In this document: positions 25,529 to 33,632 of the stretch, in pieces
Position numbering within the stretch: the stretch's first letter is position 1
Layout: each line of letters begins with the position of its first letter
Assembly: GCF_965277665.1 (NCBI RefSeq)
Contig: NZ_OZ255835.1
Coordinates: forward strand, 1,674,001 to 1,738,000
Origin: Lichenicoccus sp965277665
Lineage (GTDB): Bacteria; Pseudomonadota; Alphaproteobacteria; Acetobacterales; Acetobacteraceae
Length of the DNA: 64,000 nucleotides
Reading direction: 5' to 3'
Notes under the pieces: model-generated
What the model was told of the DNA's origin: nothing
Database searches by the model: none
What the model saw: the letters and a program-made list of their open reading frames with translations, nothing else
Translations under genes and position numbers: made by a program

Positions 25529-25798
25529 ATGGCACATAAAAAGGCAGGCGGCTCGTCCCGCAACGGCCGCGATACCGCCGGACGCCGCCTCGGCGTCAAG
25601 AAGTTCGGCGGCGAGAGCGTGATCGCCGGCAACATCATCATCCGCCAGCGCGGCACCAAGGTGAAGCCCGGCCGCAATGTCGGCCTCGGCCGCGACCACA
25701 CCATCTTCGCCCTGGTCGACGGCCACGTGAAGTTCGAGACCCGCGCCGAGGGCCGGGTGCAGGTGAGCGTGGACAGCCTGGCGGTCGCCGCCGAGTAG
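25529..25798 (+). CDS. rpmA: 50S ribosomal protein L27
   Basis: This 89-residue protein has the conserved start MAHKKAGGSSRNGRD, whose N-terminal tail reaches toward the peptidyl-transferase centre, followed by GRRLGVKKFGGE and IIRQRGTK. There is no N-terminal cleavage extension of the Firmicutes kind. A clear Shine-Dalgarno (GAGGAG) precedes it. A hairpin terminator follows. Confidence 0.98.
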   Translation: MAHKKAGGSSRNGRDTAGRRLGVKKFGGESVIAGNIIIRQRGTKVKPGRNVGLGRDHTIFALVDGHVKFETRAEGRVQVSVDSLAVAAE

Positions 25799-25830
25799 CG
25801 CCTACCGCCCGCGACGCACCTCCGGATGCA

Positions 25831-25860
25831 GGGTCGGCCATCGTTGGCCGGCCCTTTGTC
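25831..25860 (+). terminator. Intrinsic terminator after rpmA
   Basis: GGGTCGGCC (25831-25839) and GGCCGGCCC (25846-25854) form a 9-bp stem with one G-U pair and a 6-base loop, followed by TTTGTCGTT. It ends the rplU-rpmA unit ahead of obgE. Confidence 0.65.
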
Positions 25861-25910
25861 GTTGTGGCGCCTCCCACCCGTTCGACCCGCCGGAAGTTCT
25901 CCCGCACGCC

Positions 25911-26915
25911 ATGAAATTCCTCGACCAGGCCAAGATCTACGTGAAGTCGGGGGACGGCGGCGACGGCGTGATCGCGTTCCGGCGCGAGAAATACATCGAA
26001 TTCGGCGGTCCGGACGGCGGCAATGGCGGCCGCGGCGGCGACATCGTGTTCGAGGCGGTGGCCAACCTCAACACCCTGATCGACTTCCGCTACACGCAGC
26101 ACTTCCGCGCCCGCAAAGGCGGCAACGGCGCCGGCTCCGACCGCACCGGCGCCGGCGCGCCGACGGTGCGCATCCAGGTGCCGATCGGCACGCAGATCTT
26201 CGACGACGGGCGCGAGATGATGCTCGCCGACCTGGATGCGCCCGGCAAGACCGTGCTGCTGTGCCGCGGCGGCGATGGCGGCTTCGGCAATGCGAGCTTC
26301 AAGACCAGCACCAACCGCGCGCCGCGCCGCGCCGACAAGGGCTGGCCCGGCGAGGAACGCTGGGTCTGGCTGCGCCTCAAGCTGATCGCCGATGCCGGGC
26401 TGGTGGGCCTGCCGAACGCCGGCAAGTCCACCCTCCTGTCGGTCGCCTCGGCAGCCAGGCCGAAGATCGCCGACTATCCGTTCACCACCCTGCACCCGCA
26501 ACTCGGCGTGGTGCGGCTGTCGATGTCCGACGAGTTCGTGCTCGCCGACATCCCCGGGCTGATCGCGGGCGCGCATGACGGCGCCGGCCTCGGCGACCGT
26601 TTCCTCGGCCATGTCGAGCGCTGCGCCGTGCTGCTGCACCTGATCGACGGCGCCGCCGGCAATGTCGTGCGGGCCTGGCGCACGATACGCAGCGAACTCC
26701 ACTCCTATGGCGGCGGCCTTGCCGACAAGCCAGAGCTCATCGCGCTGAACAAGACCGACGCCATGACGCCGCGGCAGATCTCGTCGCGGCAGCGGGCCCT
26801 GGAAAAGGCCACCGGCAATCCGGTGCTGCTGCTCTCGGCTGCGACACTGGGCGGCGTGCCGCAGGTGCTGCGCGCCCTGCAGGACCGCATCACCGCGGCG
26901 CGCGCGGCCGCGTGA
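25911..26915 (+). CDS. obgE: Ribosome-associated GTPase Obg/CgtA
   Basis: This 334-residue essential GTPase acts in 50S assembly and growth control. It has the glycine-rich Obg domain at residues 1-157 (GGDGGDGVIAF, GGRGGDIVF). The G domain follows, with P-loop LPNAGKSTLL near residue 166, DIPGLIAGAHDGAGLG and the NKTD motif. It lacks the long C-terminal OCT extension found in some species. Its stop overlaps the proB start (GTGA). Linkage to rplU-rpmA is conserved across bacteria. Confidence 0.97.
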   Translation: MKFLDQAKIYVKSGDGGDGVIAFRREKYIEFGGPDGGNGGRGGDIVFEAVANLNTLIDFRYTQHFRARKGGNGAGSDRTGAGAPTVRIQVPIGTQIFDDGREMMLADLDAPGKTVLLCRGGDGGFGNASFKTSTNRAPRRADKGWPGEERWVWLRLKLIADAGLVGLPNAGKSTLLSVASAARPKIADYPFTTLHPQLGVVRLSMSDEFVLADIPGLIAGAHDGAGLGDRFLGHVERCAVLLHLIDGAAGNVVRAWRTIRSELHSYGGGLADKPELIALNKTDAMTPRQISSRQRALEKATGNPVLLLSAATLGGVPQVLRALQDRITAARAAA

Positions 26916-28066
26916 CCGCGGAGCGGCCAGCGCCGGGGATTGCTCCCGAAAACTCCCCGAACCTCGCCCAGGCCAGGCGCCTCGTGGTCAAGATCGGCAG
27001 CGCGCTGCTGGTCGACCCGGCCGCAGCCGCCCCCCGCCAGGCCTGGCTGGACAGCGTCGCCGCCGACATCGCCACCCTGCGCCGTCGCGGCATCGAGGTG
27101 ATCGTGGTGTCGTCGGGCGCCATCGCGCTGGCCCGCCACGCCCTGCGCCTGCCGCCCGGCCGGTTGCGCCTCGAGGAGAAGCAGGCCGCCGCCGCGGTCG
27201 GGCAGATCCGGCTCGCCCAGGCCTGGAGCACGGCACTCGCGGCGCACGGGCTGACCGCGGCGCAGCTGCTGCTCACCCCGGGCGACACCGAGGATCGCCG
27301 GCGCTACCTCAACGCGCGCGCCACCCTGAGCACGCTGGCCAGCTTCGCCTGCGTCCCGGTGATCAACGAGAACGACACCGTCGCCACCGCCGAGATCCGC
27401 TTCGGCGACAATGACCGGCTGGCGGCGCGGGTCGCCGAGATGGTGCAGGCCGACCAGCTCGTGCTGCTGTCCGACATCGACGGCCTCTACACCGCCGATC
27501 CACGCCGGCATCCGTCGGCCGCGCACATCCCACTGGTGCCGGCGCTGACACCGGCGATCGAGGCGATGGGTGGCGCGCCGCCGCCGGGCTACTCGTCGGG
27601 TGGCATGCGCACCAAACTGGTCGCGGCAGGTATCGCGACACGGGCCGGCTGCGCGATGGCGATCGGGCTCGGCAGCCGGCTGCACCCGCTGCAGGCCCTG
27701 CTCGACGGCGCCCGCTGCACCTGGTTCCTGCCGGTCCCGGACGGCCGGTCGGCGCGCAAGCGCTGGATCGCCGGCGGCTTGCAGCCCTGCGGCCGGGTGC
27801 AGGTCGATGCGGGAGCCGCCCGCGCCCTGCGGTCGGGCAGCTCGCTCCTGCCGGCCGGCATACGCAGCGTCGAAGGCGACTTCGAGCGCGGCGACCTGAT
27901 CGAGGTGCTCGACGGCGACTTGCATCTGCTGGCGCGCGGCCTGTCCGCCTATGGCAGCATGGACGCGCGCCGCATCGCCGGCCATCGCTCGGGCGCGATC
28001 GAGGCACTCCTCGGCTGGCGCGGCCGCGACGAGATGATCCATCGCGACGACCTCGTGCTTCTCTGA
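26912..28066 (+). CDS. proB: Glutamate 5-kinase
   Basis: This enzyme catalyses the first step of proline synthesis, ATP-dependent phosphorylation of glutamate to glutamyl-5-phosphate. The 384-residue protein has the amino-acid kinase domain (LVVKIGSALLVDP, VIVVSSGAIALA, the glutamate-site loop VINENDTVATAEIRFGDND). A C-terminal PUA domain (from about residue 285, CGRVQVDAGAARAL) follows, giving the full-length bacterial form. The GTG start lies inside the obgE stop, so translation is coupled. proA is not adjacent. Confidence 0.95.
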   Translation: MTAERPAPGIAPENSPNLAQARRLVVKIGSALLVDPAAAAPRQAWLDSVAADIATLRRRGIEVIVVSSGAIALARHALRLPPGRLRLEEKQAAAAVGQIRLAQAWSTALAAHGLTAAQLLLTPGDTEDRRRYLNARATLSTLASFACVPVINENDTVATAEIRFGDNDRLAARVAEMVQADQLVLLSDIDGLYTADPRRHPSAAHIPLVPALTPAIEAMGGAPPPGYSSGGMRTKLVAAGIATRAGCAMAIGLGSRLHPLQALLDGARCTWFLPVPDGRSARKRWIAGGLQPCGRVQVDAGAARALRSGSSLLPAGIRSVEGDFERGDLIEVLDGDLHLLARGLSAYGSMDARRIAGHRSGAIEALLGWRGRDEMIHRDDLVLL

Positions 28067-28102
28067 TCTAGAACGATGCATTTGCTATGAAGCGAAAGCA
28101 GG

Positions 28103-28201
28103 CCAGGGCCTTGCCCTGGACCCATCAAAGGCAGCCTTTGAAATCCATTCTTTTACAGAATCGGGGTCTGGGGCCCCAGCGGGTCAAGGGCGGAGCCCTT
28201 G
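28103..28201. repeat. REP-like cluster of four palindromes after proB
   Basis: Four near-perfect stems occur within 100 bp: CCAGGGC-ctt-GCCCTGG (28103-28119), CAAAGGC-a-GCCTTTG (28126-28140), CTGGGGCCCCAG (28168-28179) and CAAGGGC-gga-GCCCTTG (28185-28201). The style matches dispersed intergenic palindromes of Acetobacteraceae genomes. It lies between convergent genes and may also end transcription. Dispersal cannot be tested in this window. Confidence 0.55.
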
Positions 28202-28223
28202 CGCTTGGTCCTTCCGCGGCCTG

Positions 28224-28640
28224 CTAGCGAAAGTCGTCGCGCGGCGGCCAGCGCAGGCGCGGCTCGCTACGCTCTTCCGGAGCCGGGCGCTCCGGCGGCA
28301 CCCGCCGCACCTCGGACACGTCGCGTGGATCGATGCGGACGCCGCGCCGGGTCGCCGCAGGTGCCTCGTCCTCGAACTGGGGCTCGGGCCGGGCTGCGGG
28401 CTCCGCCGCCTTGCGCGCCCCCTGGTGCGCAACCTGGGCATCCGGCAGCCGCATCGACAGCATGCGAAGCTCGGCATGGATGTCGTCGAGCTGCGCCTCG
28501 AGCAGGTCGAGCCTGCCCCGCAGCCCGAACACCGCAAACGGCATCATCAGGAACGCGCAGGCGAACAGCACGAACAGCACGACCAGGACCAGCTGCGCCC
28601 ACCACGGCACCCAGTCAGGCAGGATGGGCGACAACGTCAT
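28224..28640 (-). CDS. Conserved hypothetical single-pass membrane protein
   Basis: The 138-residue protein has one transmembrane helix at about residues 14-41 (WAQLVLVVLFVLFACAFLMM). A heptad-like segment (LRGRLDLLEAQLDDIHAELRML) that may form a coiled coil follows, then a charged Pro/Arg/Glu-rich tail. No known domain is recognised. It is encoded 12 bp downstream of the GapR-like gene and probably shares its transcript. The function is unknown. Confidence 0.7.
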   Translation of the reverse strand: MTLSPILPDWVPWWAQLVLVVLFVLFACAFLMMPFAVFGLRGRLDLLEAQLDDIHAELRMLSMRLPDAQVAHQGARKAAEPAARPEPQFEDEAPAATRRGVRIDPRDVSEVRRVPPERPAPEERSEPRLRWPPRDDFR

Positions 28641-28652
28641 GCCGGCCTGGCC

Positions 28653-28997
28653 CTACATCCCGAGCGCGCGCCGGTAGATGTCGAGCAGCGTCTCCTGCTC
28701 CTCTACCTCGGCCGGTTCCTGCTTGCGGATGCGTATGATCTGGCGGATCACCTTGACGTCGAAGCCGGCCGATTTCGCTTCGGCGAAGATGTCCTTGATG
28801 TCGCTCGACAACGCGCGGCGCTCTTCCTCGAGTCGCTCGACCCGCTCGATGATGCTCCGCAGCCGGTCGGCCGCAATGCCTCCGGTGGCCGCGCGGTCAT
28901 CCGCCGGGCCATCCGGCGTTGCCGGGCCCTGGGCCGGGTCCTGGGCCCGCGAGCCTGGCCTTTCGGCCGTGTCCAGCGTCATGTCGTCCGGCCCCAT
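28653..28997 (-). CDS. GapR-family DNA-binding protein (DUF2312)
   Basis: The C-terminal 75 residues match the GapR/DUF2312 family closely (IIERVERLEEERRALSSDI, then KSAGFDVKVIRQIIRIRK, then ETLLDIYRRALGM). In Caulobacter, GapR is a nucleoid-associated protein that clamps overtwisted DNA ahead of polymerases. The first 35 residues are an Asp/Ala/Pro-rich extension. The start at 28997 is chosen because a G-run lies upstream; an ATG at 28982 is possible. The frame stays open far upstream (to 30920), but that is antisense to zwf and not coding. Confidence 0.85.
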   Translation of the reverse strand: MGPDDMTLDTAERPGSRAQDPAQGPATPDGPADDRAATGGIAADRLRSIIERVERLEEERRALSSDIKDIFAEAKSAGFDVKVIRQIIRIRKQEPAEVEEQETLLDIYRRALGM

Positions 28998-29240
28998 CCA
29001 CTCGCCCCCCAATCCGGTCCCCTCTCGGGTCGTCGCCAGGGAGGGGCGGCTTACCAAGACCCGCCGGTAAGGGTCAATCGGCATCTCCATCCCATTGCAA
29101 CCGCACGGAGCTTGCAGGACGTGCCGCAAAGCACAATCTTGCACGCGCGCCCGGGCCGCCGCGTCCCTGACCCTCGCGTCCCTGGCCCCCCGCGTCCCTC
29201 GCCACGGCGCACCCGCGGCATCCGACGGAGCTGACCCAGT

Positions 29241-30719
29241 ATGCCAAGTGTAACCGGTCCGGTCGAACCGTTCGACTACATCGTCTTCGGCGCCACCGGC
29301 GACCTCACCATGCGCAAGCTGCTGCCGGCGCTGTACTACCGGTTCCGCGACGGCCAGATGCCCAGCGACGCCCGCATCATCGGCGCCGCCCGGTCCAAGC
29401 TGTCCGACGAGGACTTCCGCGGCCGGGCCGAGAAGGCGCTGGCCCGCTTCATCAAGGCGCCCGACCTCGACGAGGCGGTGGCGCGGCGCTTCATCGGCCA
29501 GATCTTCTACGCCAGCGTGAACGGCGCCGAGTCCGACAGCTCCTGGGAGAACCTGCTGCGGCTGTTCGATGCGGGCGTCGCGTCCCGCACCCGGGTGTTC
29601 TACCTCGCCACCTCGCCTGGCCTGTACGGCGATATCTGCCACAACCTCGCGCAGCACGGGCTGGTCACCCCGCAATCGCGCGTGGTGCTCGAGAAGCCGA
29701 TCGGCACCGACCTGGCGTCCGCGGAACGCATCAACAACGAAGTCGGCCAGGTCTTCGACGAGAAAAAGATCTTCCGCATCGACCATTATCTCGGCAAGGA
29801 GACGGTGCAGAACCTGATCGCGCTGCGCTTCGCCAACCCGGTGTTCGAGCGCCTGTGGACGTCGGATGCCATCGACCACGTGCAGATCACCGCCGCCGAG
29901 AGCGTGGGCGTCGAGGGCCGCGGCGACTACTACGACAGCTCCGGCGCGCTGCGCGACATGATCCAGAACCACCTGCTGCAGGTGATGTGCCTGGTCGCGA
30001 TGGAACCGCCCGGCGCGCTCGACGCCGACAGCCTGCGCAACGAGAAGCTCAAGGTGCTGCGGGCCCTCAAGCCGATCCTGCCGGAGGAGGTGCCCAACGT
30101 TGCGATCCGCGGCCAGTACGGCCGCGGCCGCATCGGCGATGCGGTGGTGCCCGGCTACATGGAGGAACTCGGCGAAGGCCGGCAGAGCAAGACGGAAACC
30201 TTCGTGGCGCTGAAAGCGGAAATCCACAACTGGCGCTGGGGCAAGGTGCCGTTCTACCTGCGCTCGGGCAAGCGGTTGCCGAACAAGTCCAGCGAGATCG
30301 TGGTGCAGTTCAAGGAGACGCCCTGGTCGATCTTCAAGTCCAAGCTGCAATCCAACCGCCTGATCATCCGGTTGCAGCCCGAGGAGGGCATCCAGCTCTC
30401 GATCATGAGCAAGGATCCGGGACCGGACGGCATGGTTCTGCGCCCGGCCAAAATCGACATCTCGTTCGAGAAGGCGTTTTCCACCCGCTATCCGGACGCC
30501 TACGAGCGCCTGCTGATGGACACCGTTCGCGGCGACCCGGTGCTGTTCATGCGGCGCGACGAGGTCGAGGCAGCCTGGACCTGGGTCGAGCCGGTGCTGG
30601 ATGGCTGGGCCAGGCACCCCGACACCCTGCATTACTACTCCGCCGGCTCGTGGGGTCCGGAGGCAGCACGGCGGCTGCTCGCGCAGGACGGCAGGTGCTG
30701 GCACGAGGATGTGGAATAG
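29241..30719 (+). CDS. zwf: Glucose-6-phosphate 1-dehydrogenase
   Basis: This enzyme oxidises glucose-6-phosphate to 6-phosphogluconolactone with NADP, feeding the pentose-phosphate and Entner-Doudoroff routes. The 492-residue protein has the coenzyme motif GATGDLTMRKLLPALY near residue 17 and the active-site sequence RIDHYLGKETVQN near residue 178. A GGAG ribosome site precedes the ATG. It is divergent from the GapR-like gene, with 243 bp between them. No pgl or edd neighbours are seen, so it stands alone here. Confidence 0.97.
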   Translation: MPSVTGPVEPFDYIVFGATGDLTMRKLLPALYYRFRDGQMPSDARIIGAARSKLSDEDFRGRAEKALARFIKAPDLDEAVARRFIGQIFYASVNGAESDSSWENLLRLFDAGVASRTRVFYLATSPGLYGDICHNLAQHGLVTPQSRVVLEKPIGTDLASAERINNEVGQVFDEKKIFRIDHYLGKETVQNLIALRFANPVFERLWTSDAIDHVQITAAESVGVEGRGDYYDSSGALRDMIQNHLLQVMCLVAMEPPGALDADSLRNEKLKVLRALKPILPEEVPNVAIRGQYGRGRIGDAVVPGYMEELGEGRQSKTETFVALKAEIHNWRWGKVPFYLRSGKRLPNKSSEIVVQFKETPWSIFKSKLQSNRLIIRLQPEEGIQLSIMSKDPGPDGMVLRPAKIDISFEKAFSTRYPDAYERLLMDTVRGDPVLFMRRDEVEAAWTWVEPVLDGWARHPDTLHYYSAGSWGPEAARRLLAQDGRCWHEDVE

Positions 30720-30744
30720 CGGCTTGGCGCGACCGAACACGACC

Positions 30745-31191
30745 ATGCGGACACCGCGCTCCGGCCCGCGGCCACCGGTTCCGCGCACCACCCGACGGCA
30801 ACTCGGCACCCGCATCGCCGCCATCGTGCTTGCCGGTGCCCTGGTGGTGGTGCTGCACTTCACCGGCGTGCTGCCACGCCTGCAGCAGCGCTTCTTTCCC
30901 GACCCGGTGGACTGGCACAACGACTACAGCACGGTCGAGCACCTGCGCGGCCAGGTGGTGGCGAACGGCCTCACCCATGACGCCAAGGAATGCCTGCTGT
31001 TCATCATCAACGGCAACGATCCGCCGGCCGCCCAGCGCTTCCAGGTGATGGAGAAGCACAGCGGCACCTGTCCCGGCGCGCGCGGCCAGTTGCCGCTGCT
31101 GTTCACGCTGCGGGTCGATCGCGAGCACGGCGTGGTCGAGACCGACCAGGGCAGCCCGGGCCAGTTCCACGCCATGCCGGTGACGCCCTGA
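30745..31191 (+). CDS. Hypothetical membrane-anchored protein
   Basis: This 148-residue protein has a basic N-terminus, one hydrophobic segment (RIAAIVLAGALVVVLHFTGV, about residues 23-42), and a probably periplasmic domain with two cysteines (KECLLFIING, HSGTCPGARG) that could form a disulfide. No family is recognised. The ATG at 30745, 25 bp after zwf, is preferred; an ATG at 30709 overlapping zwf is possible. It may be co-transcribed with zwf. Confidence 0.6.
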   Translation: MRTPRSGPRPPVPRTTRRQLGTRIAAIVLAGALVVVLHFTGVLPRLQQRFFPDPVDWHNDYSTVEHLRGQVVANGLTHDAKECLLFIINGNDPPAAQRFQVMEKHSGTCPGARGQLPLLFTLRVDREHGVVETDQGSPGQFHAMPVTP

Positions 31192-31197
31192 GCTGAT

Positions 31198-31488
31198 CTA
31201 GCGCCAGTGCGCCGGGATCCAGCCGCCGAAGCGGCCCCAGTGGCCCGGCACCCACTGATGGTAGCCGGGGCGCCGGATCACGTAGGCGCCCGGCATCCAG
31301 GCATAGCCGCGCCCGTCCCAGCGCCAGCCGCCGCCCCGCCACGAATAGCCGGGACCGGGAGCGACCGGTACAGGCTCGTAGCGCGGCGGCGGCACCGGCG
31401 GAAAGGGCTGTGCCTGGGCCCGCTGCGGCAGTGCGAGGGTCGCGGCGCCGATGAGAGCAATGAGCGCGCAGGCGGCAAATCGTTGCAT
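31198..31488 (-). CDS. YXWGXW-repeat secreted protein
   Basis: A 96-residue small protein with a signal peptide (cleavage near RAQAQP). After a Pro-rich linker comes an aromatic repeat region: YSWRGGGWRWDGRGYAWMPG, followed by YHQWVPGHWGRFGGWIPAHW. This is the YXWGXW / WxxGxW repeat pattern of small periplasmic or surface proteins common in proteobacteria. Function is unknown. It converges with the upstream gene with only 6 bp between stops. Confidence 0.85.
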   Translation of the reverse strand: MQRFAACALIALIGAATLALPQRAQAQPFPPVPPPRYEPVPVAPGPGYSWRGGGWRWDGRGYAWMPGAYVIRRPGYHQWVPGHWGRFGGWIPAHWR

Positions 31489-31570
31489 ATCAAAGTGCTT
31501 TCGAACGTCGGGAGGGCGGTCGGTGAAGTCGGCTCGGAGCCTGTTTGAAAACGCCTGATGCTGGATGAGA

Positions 31571-31649
31571 GCGACCCGCAGGGTCGCGCCCGGCGTGCCG
31601 TTTCGAGCACCGGAGCGGAGCGGCCTTCATGGCCGTGAGCACCGGAGCG
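31571..31649. repeat. Intergenic palindrome and direct-repeat cluster
   Basis: The region contains GCGACCC-gca-GGGTCGC (31571-31587) and CGGCC-ttcat-GGCCG (31621-31635). It also has two direct copies of GAGCACCGGAGCG (31605-31617, 31637-31649) that flank the second stem. It lies upstream of the YXWGXW gene and looks like a dispersed intergenic element. Confidence 0.5.
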
Positions 31650-31713
31650 CAAAAACGGTGCCCAGTCTTAGAAAGCGGGGGATCGCCAGCAGCAGGTGTT
31701 TGCAAATCGGCTC

Positions 31714-31848
31714 TCAGCGGCAGCGATACGGGTGCCAGTAGCACCAGCCGCCGCCATGGCCCGGCGCGATGATGCAACCCGAGACCGACATGCCGCAGCC
31801 CGCGACCAGGATGGCAGCGCATAGCTGCCGGATCAGACGATTTCGCAT
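31714..31848 (-). CDS. Small lipoprotein-like peptide (44 aa)
   Basis: A short frame on the minus strand encodes 44 residues: a basic start (MRNRLIRQL), a hydrophobic core (CAAILVAGCGMSVSGC) and an aromatic, glycine- and cysteine-rich tail (GGGWCYWHPYRCR). The Cys residues near 18 and 25 could be a lipobox, and the whole resembles tiny secreted peptides found near YXWGXW genes. It is recognised by composition only. Confidence 0.5.
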   Translation of the reverse strand: MRNRLIRQLCAAILVAGCGMSVSGCIIAPGHGGGWCYWHPYRCR

Positions 31849-31965
31849 ATCTCGTGTGCTCCGCTGCTTCGTTGCGAGCGAGCCGATGCCCTGCTCGTGT
31901 TCCTTGAACGGGGCTTGTTAGGAAATCCGTCGGGCGCCTGATCAAAAAGAGCTGCTGGCCATCGC

Positions 31966-32466
31966 CTATCGCGGGGCCGGCGCGGACGCGGGTGCCGCGA
32001 TTGCCCGGCGTGCCGGATGACGCAGCGGGCCGCCACGGGCGAGGCCACGCGCCAGGAACACCCGCTCGTCCGCCGGCAAGGTCGCCGCGACCTGCACCGC
32101 CGCGGTCTCGAGGCGGCGGCGCAGCTCGAAATCCGCCGCGCGCGCGCGATCCAGCGCCGCCAGCACCGCGGCAGAATCGAACGTCGGCTGCACGAACAGC
32201 GCGGCGGCGGCGGCCCGGCTGTCACGGGCGGTGGCGGGCAGGTCGCGGCTGTCGCGCAGCACGGTCCGGATCGCGACGCGGAACCGGGCCCGGTCGGGCG
32301 CCGGCAGGTCGTCCCCTGCCGCGCGCAATGGCTGGCGTGCTATCGGATGCGCCCGCAAGCCGCCCTGCTGCCACAGCATGAACAACCCGCCGCCGATCGC
32401 CCCGAACGCGAACACGTTGACTAGCAGGGACGCCGCCAGCAGCAGGGTGACCTGTCGTGACATCAT
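31966..32466 (-). CDS. Periplasmic heavy-metal sensor-like protein (Metal_resist family)
   Basis: The 166-residue protein has an N-terminal membrane anchor (VTLLLAASLLVNVFAFGAIGG) and a helical periplasmic part of the CnrX/Metal_resist type, with repeated Arg/Ala helices (FVQPTFDSAAVLAALDRAR). The family senses metals (CnrX, with an ECF sigma factor) or binds them. It is the third gene of an operon with the sigma and anti-sigma genes, overlapping the latter as ATGA. A GGAGG ribosome site is visible. The Met/His metal ligands of classical CnrX are not obvious, so the true signal is uncertain. Confidence 0.72.
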   Translation of the reverse strand: MMSRQVTLLLAASLLVNVFAFGAIGGGLFMLWQQGGLRAHPIARQPLRAAGDDLPAPDRARFRVAIRTVLRDSRDLPATARDSRAAAAALFVQPTFDSAAVLAALDRARAADFELRRRLETAAVQVAATLPADERVFLARGLARGGPLRHPARRAIAAPASAPAPR

Positions 32467-32897
32467 GGCTGGACCTCCGTGGTCGCGGGTTCCTCTGGAT
32501 CGAGCGGCGCTCCCAGAACGCTCACCTCGTACAGATGATCGCCGACCTGGTCGGGCCCCGGCTGCGACAGGGTGACGAAAGCGGCGCCGGCGGCCACGCC
32601 CCCGGCCAGCACCCCGGCGGCGCCCAGGCCGGAGAACCACAGCCGCAGGCGCCCTGCGTGGCGGTGACGCGATGCGGCCTGCATCAGGATACGCCCGGAG
32701 AGCGCCGCTCCGGGACCCGGCACCGTCCAGGTCGCGAGTGCGGCGTCCAGTCGGGCTGCTGCATCAAGAATGCCGGCCGCCTCCGGGTGCAGCAGCAGGT
32801 GCGCCCGGGCCGCCTCGCGCAGGTCGTCGGGCCAGCGTTCGAGCATGCCGCCATGGGCATCCGCGAGTGCCGCAAAACGTTCGGGCGTCATGGTCAT
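32463..32897 (-). CDS. Putative anti-sigma factor, single-pass membrane protein
   Basis: This 144-residue protein has a cytoplasmic N-terminal helical part (TPERFAALADAHGGMLERWP, followed by LHPEAAGILDAAARLD). One transmembrane helix lies near residues 83-108 (WFSGLGAAGVLAGGVAAGAAF), with a short periplasmic tail. The position between an ECF sigma gene and a metal-sensor-like gene, with ATGA overlaps on both sides, suggests it holds the sigma factor at the membrane. No zinc-binding anti-sigma motif is visible, so the role rests on context. Confidence 0.62.
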   Translation of the reverse strand: MTMTPERFAALADAHGGMLERWPDDLREAARAHLLLHPEAAGILDAAARLDAALATWTVPGPGAALSGRILMQAASRHRHAGRLRLWFSGLGAAGVLAGGVAAGAAFVTLSQPGPDQVGDHLYEVSVLGAPLDPEEPATTEVQP

Positions 32898-33463
32898 TCT
32901 CCGAGCAGGTCGCGCAACATGCGCCGGCCCCGCGACAGCAGGCTTTCCAACGCTTCCACGCTGATCTCGAGCACCTGGGCGATCTCGATATTGGACAGCT
33001 CCTGGTACGTCTGCAGGGCGATGGCCTCGCGCTGCCGGGGCGGCAGCCGGGCCAGCGCCTGCCGGACCCGCCGGGCGGTCTCCTCGCTCTGCAGCGCCTG
33101 GTCGGCACGCGGTGCGGGATCGACGCGCTCCGGCGGCTCGGCCATCACCACCTCGCGTCGCTTGCGCTGGATGTCGGTGCAGAGGTTCAGCACCACCCGG
33201 TGCAGCCAGGTCTCGAAGCGCGCGGCACCAGGCTGCCAGTGCCGGGCCTGCCGCCAGGCCCGCAGCAGCGCCTCCTGGGCGACGTCGTCGGCTTCCCCGG
33301 CAGCGCCGAGCAGCCGCTGGGCGAGCGCGTGCAGCCGCGGCAGCTTGCGGTCGACCAGGGTGCGGAACGCCGCCTCGTCGCCGCTCGCCATCCGCGCGAC
33401 CAGGGACGCATCGGGATCCTCGGCCACCCCTGCTCCCGCTGTCGCCCGGACGACGCGACGCAT
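32894..33463 (-). CDS. ECF-type RNA polymerase sigma factor
   Basis: A sigma-70 region 2 (LVARMASGDEAAFRTLVDRK, then EADDVAQEALLRAWRQAR) and region 4 (ARLPPRQREAIALQTYQELS, then EIAQVLEISVEALESLL) are separated by a short linker, the ECF layout. I use the ATG at 33463 (189 aa) because a G-run precedes it; in-frame ATGs at 33526 and 33583 would add 21 or 40 unrelated residues. The gene heads the sigma / anti-sigma / sensor operon and probably directs its own transcription. Confidence 0.88.
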   Translation of the reverse strand: MRRVVRATAGAGVAEDPDASLVARMASGDEAAFRTLVDRKLPRLHALAQRLLGAAGEADDVAQEALLRAWRQARHWQPGAARFETWLHRVVLNLCTDIQRKRREVVMAEPPERVDPAPRADQALQSEETARRVRQALARLPPRQREAIALQTYQELSNIEIAQVLEISVEALESLLSRGRRMLRDLLGE

Positions 33464-33632
33464 CAATCCCCCGGCCGGGTCGCGGCGGCCGCGAGGCCCG
33501 GTCGAAGCCGGGGCTCCGCTCGCCATGAGAAGTGCAGCACCGTGCATCCACGCCCTTCGGGTTGACCCGTACAGGTCTTGCACGCGCCAGCACCGCCGAT
33601 CCGTCGCGACAATCGTCGGCGTGACGCGCCCA

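Noticed and set aside
28998..30920. Upstream extension of the GapR-like frame antisense to zwf
   Set aside because: Only the last 114 codons match GapR; the rest is the mirror of zwf and has no protein-like features.
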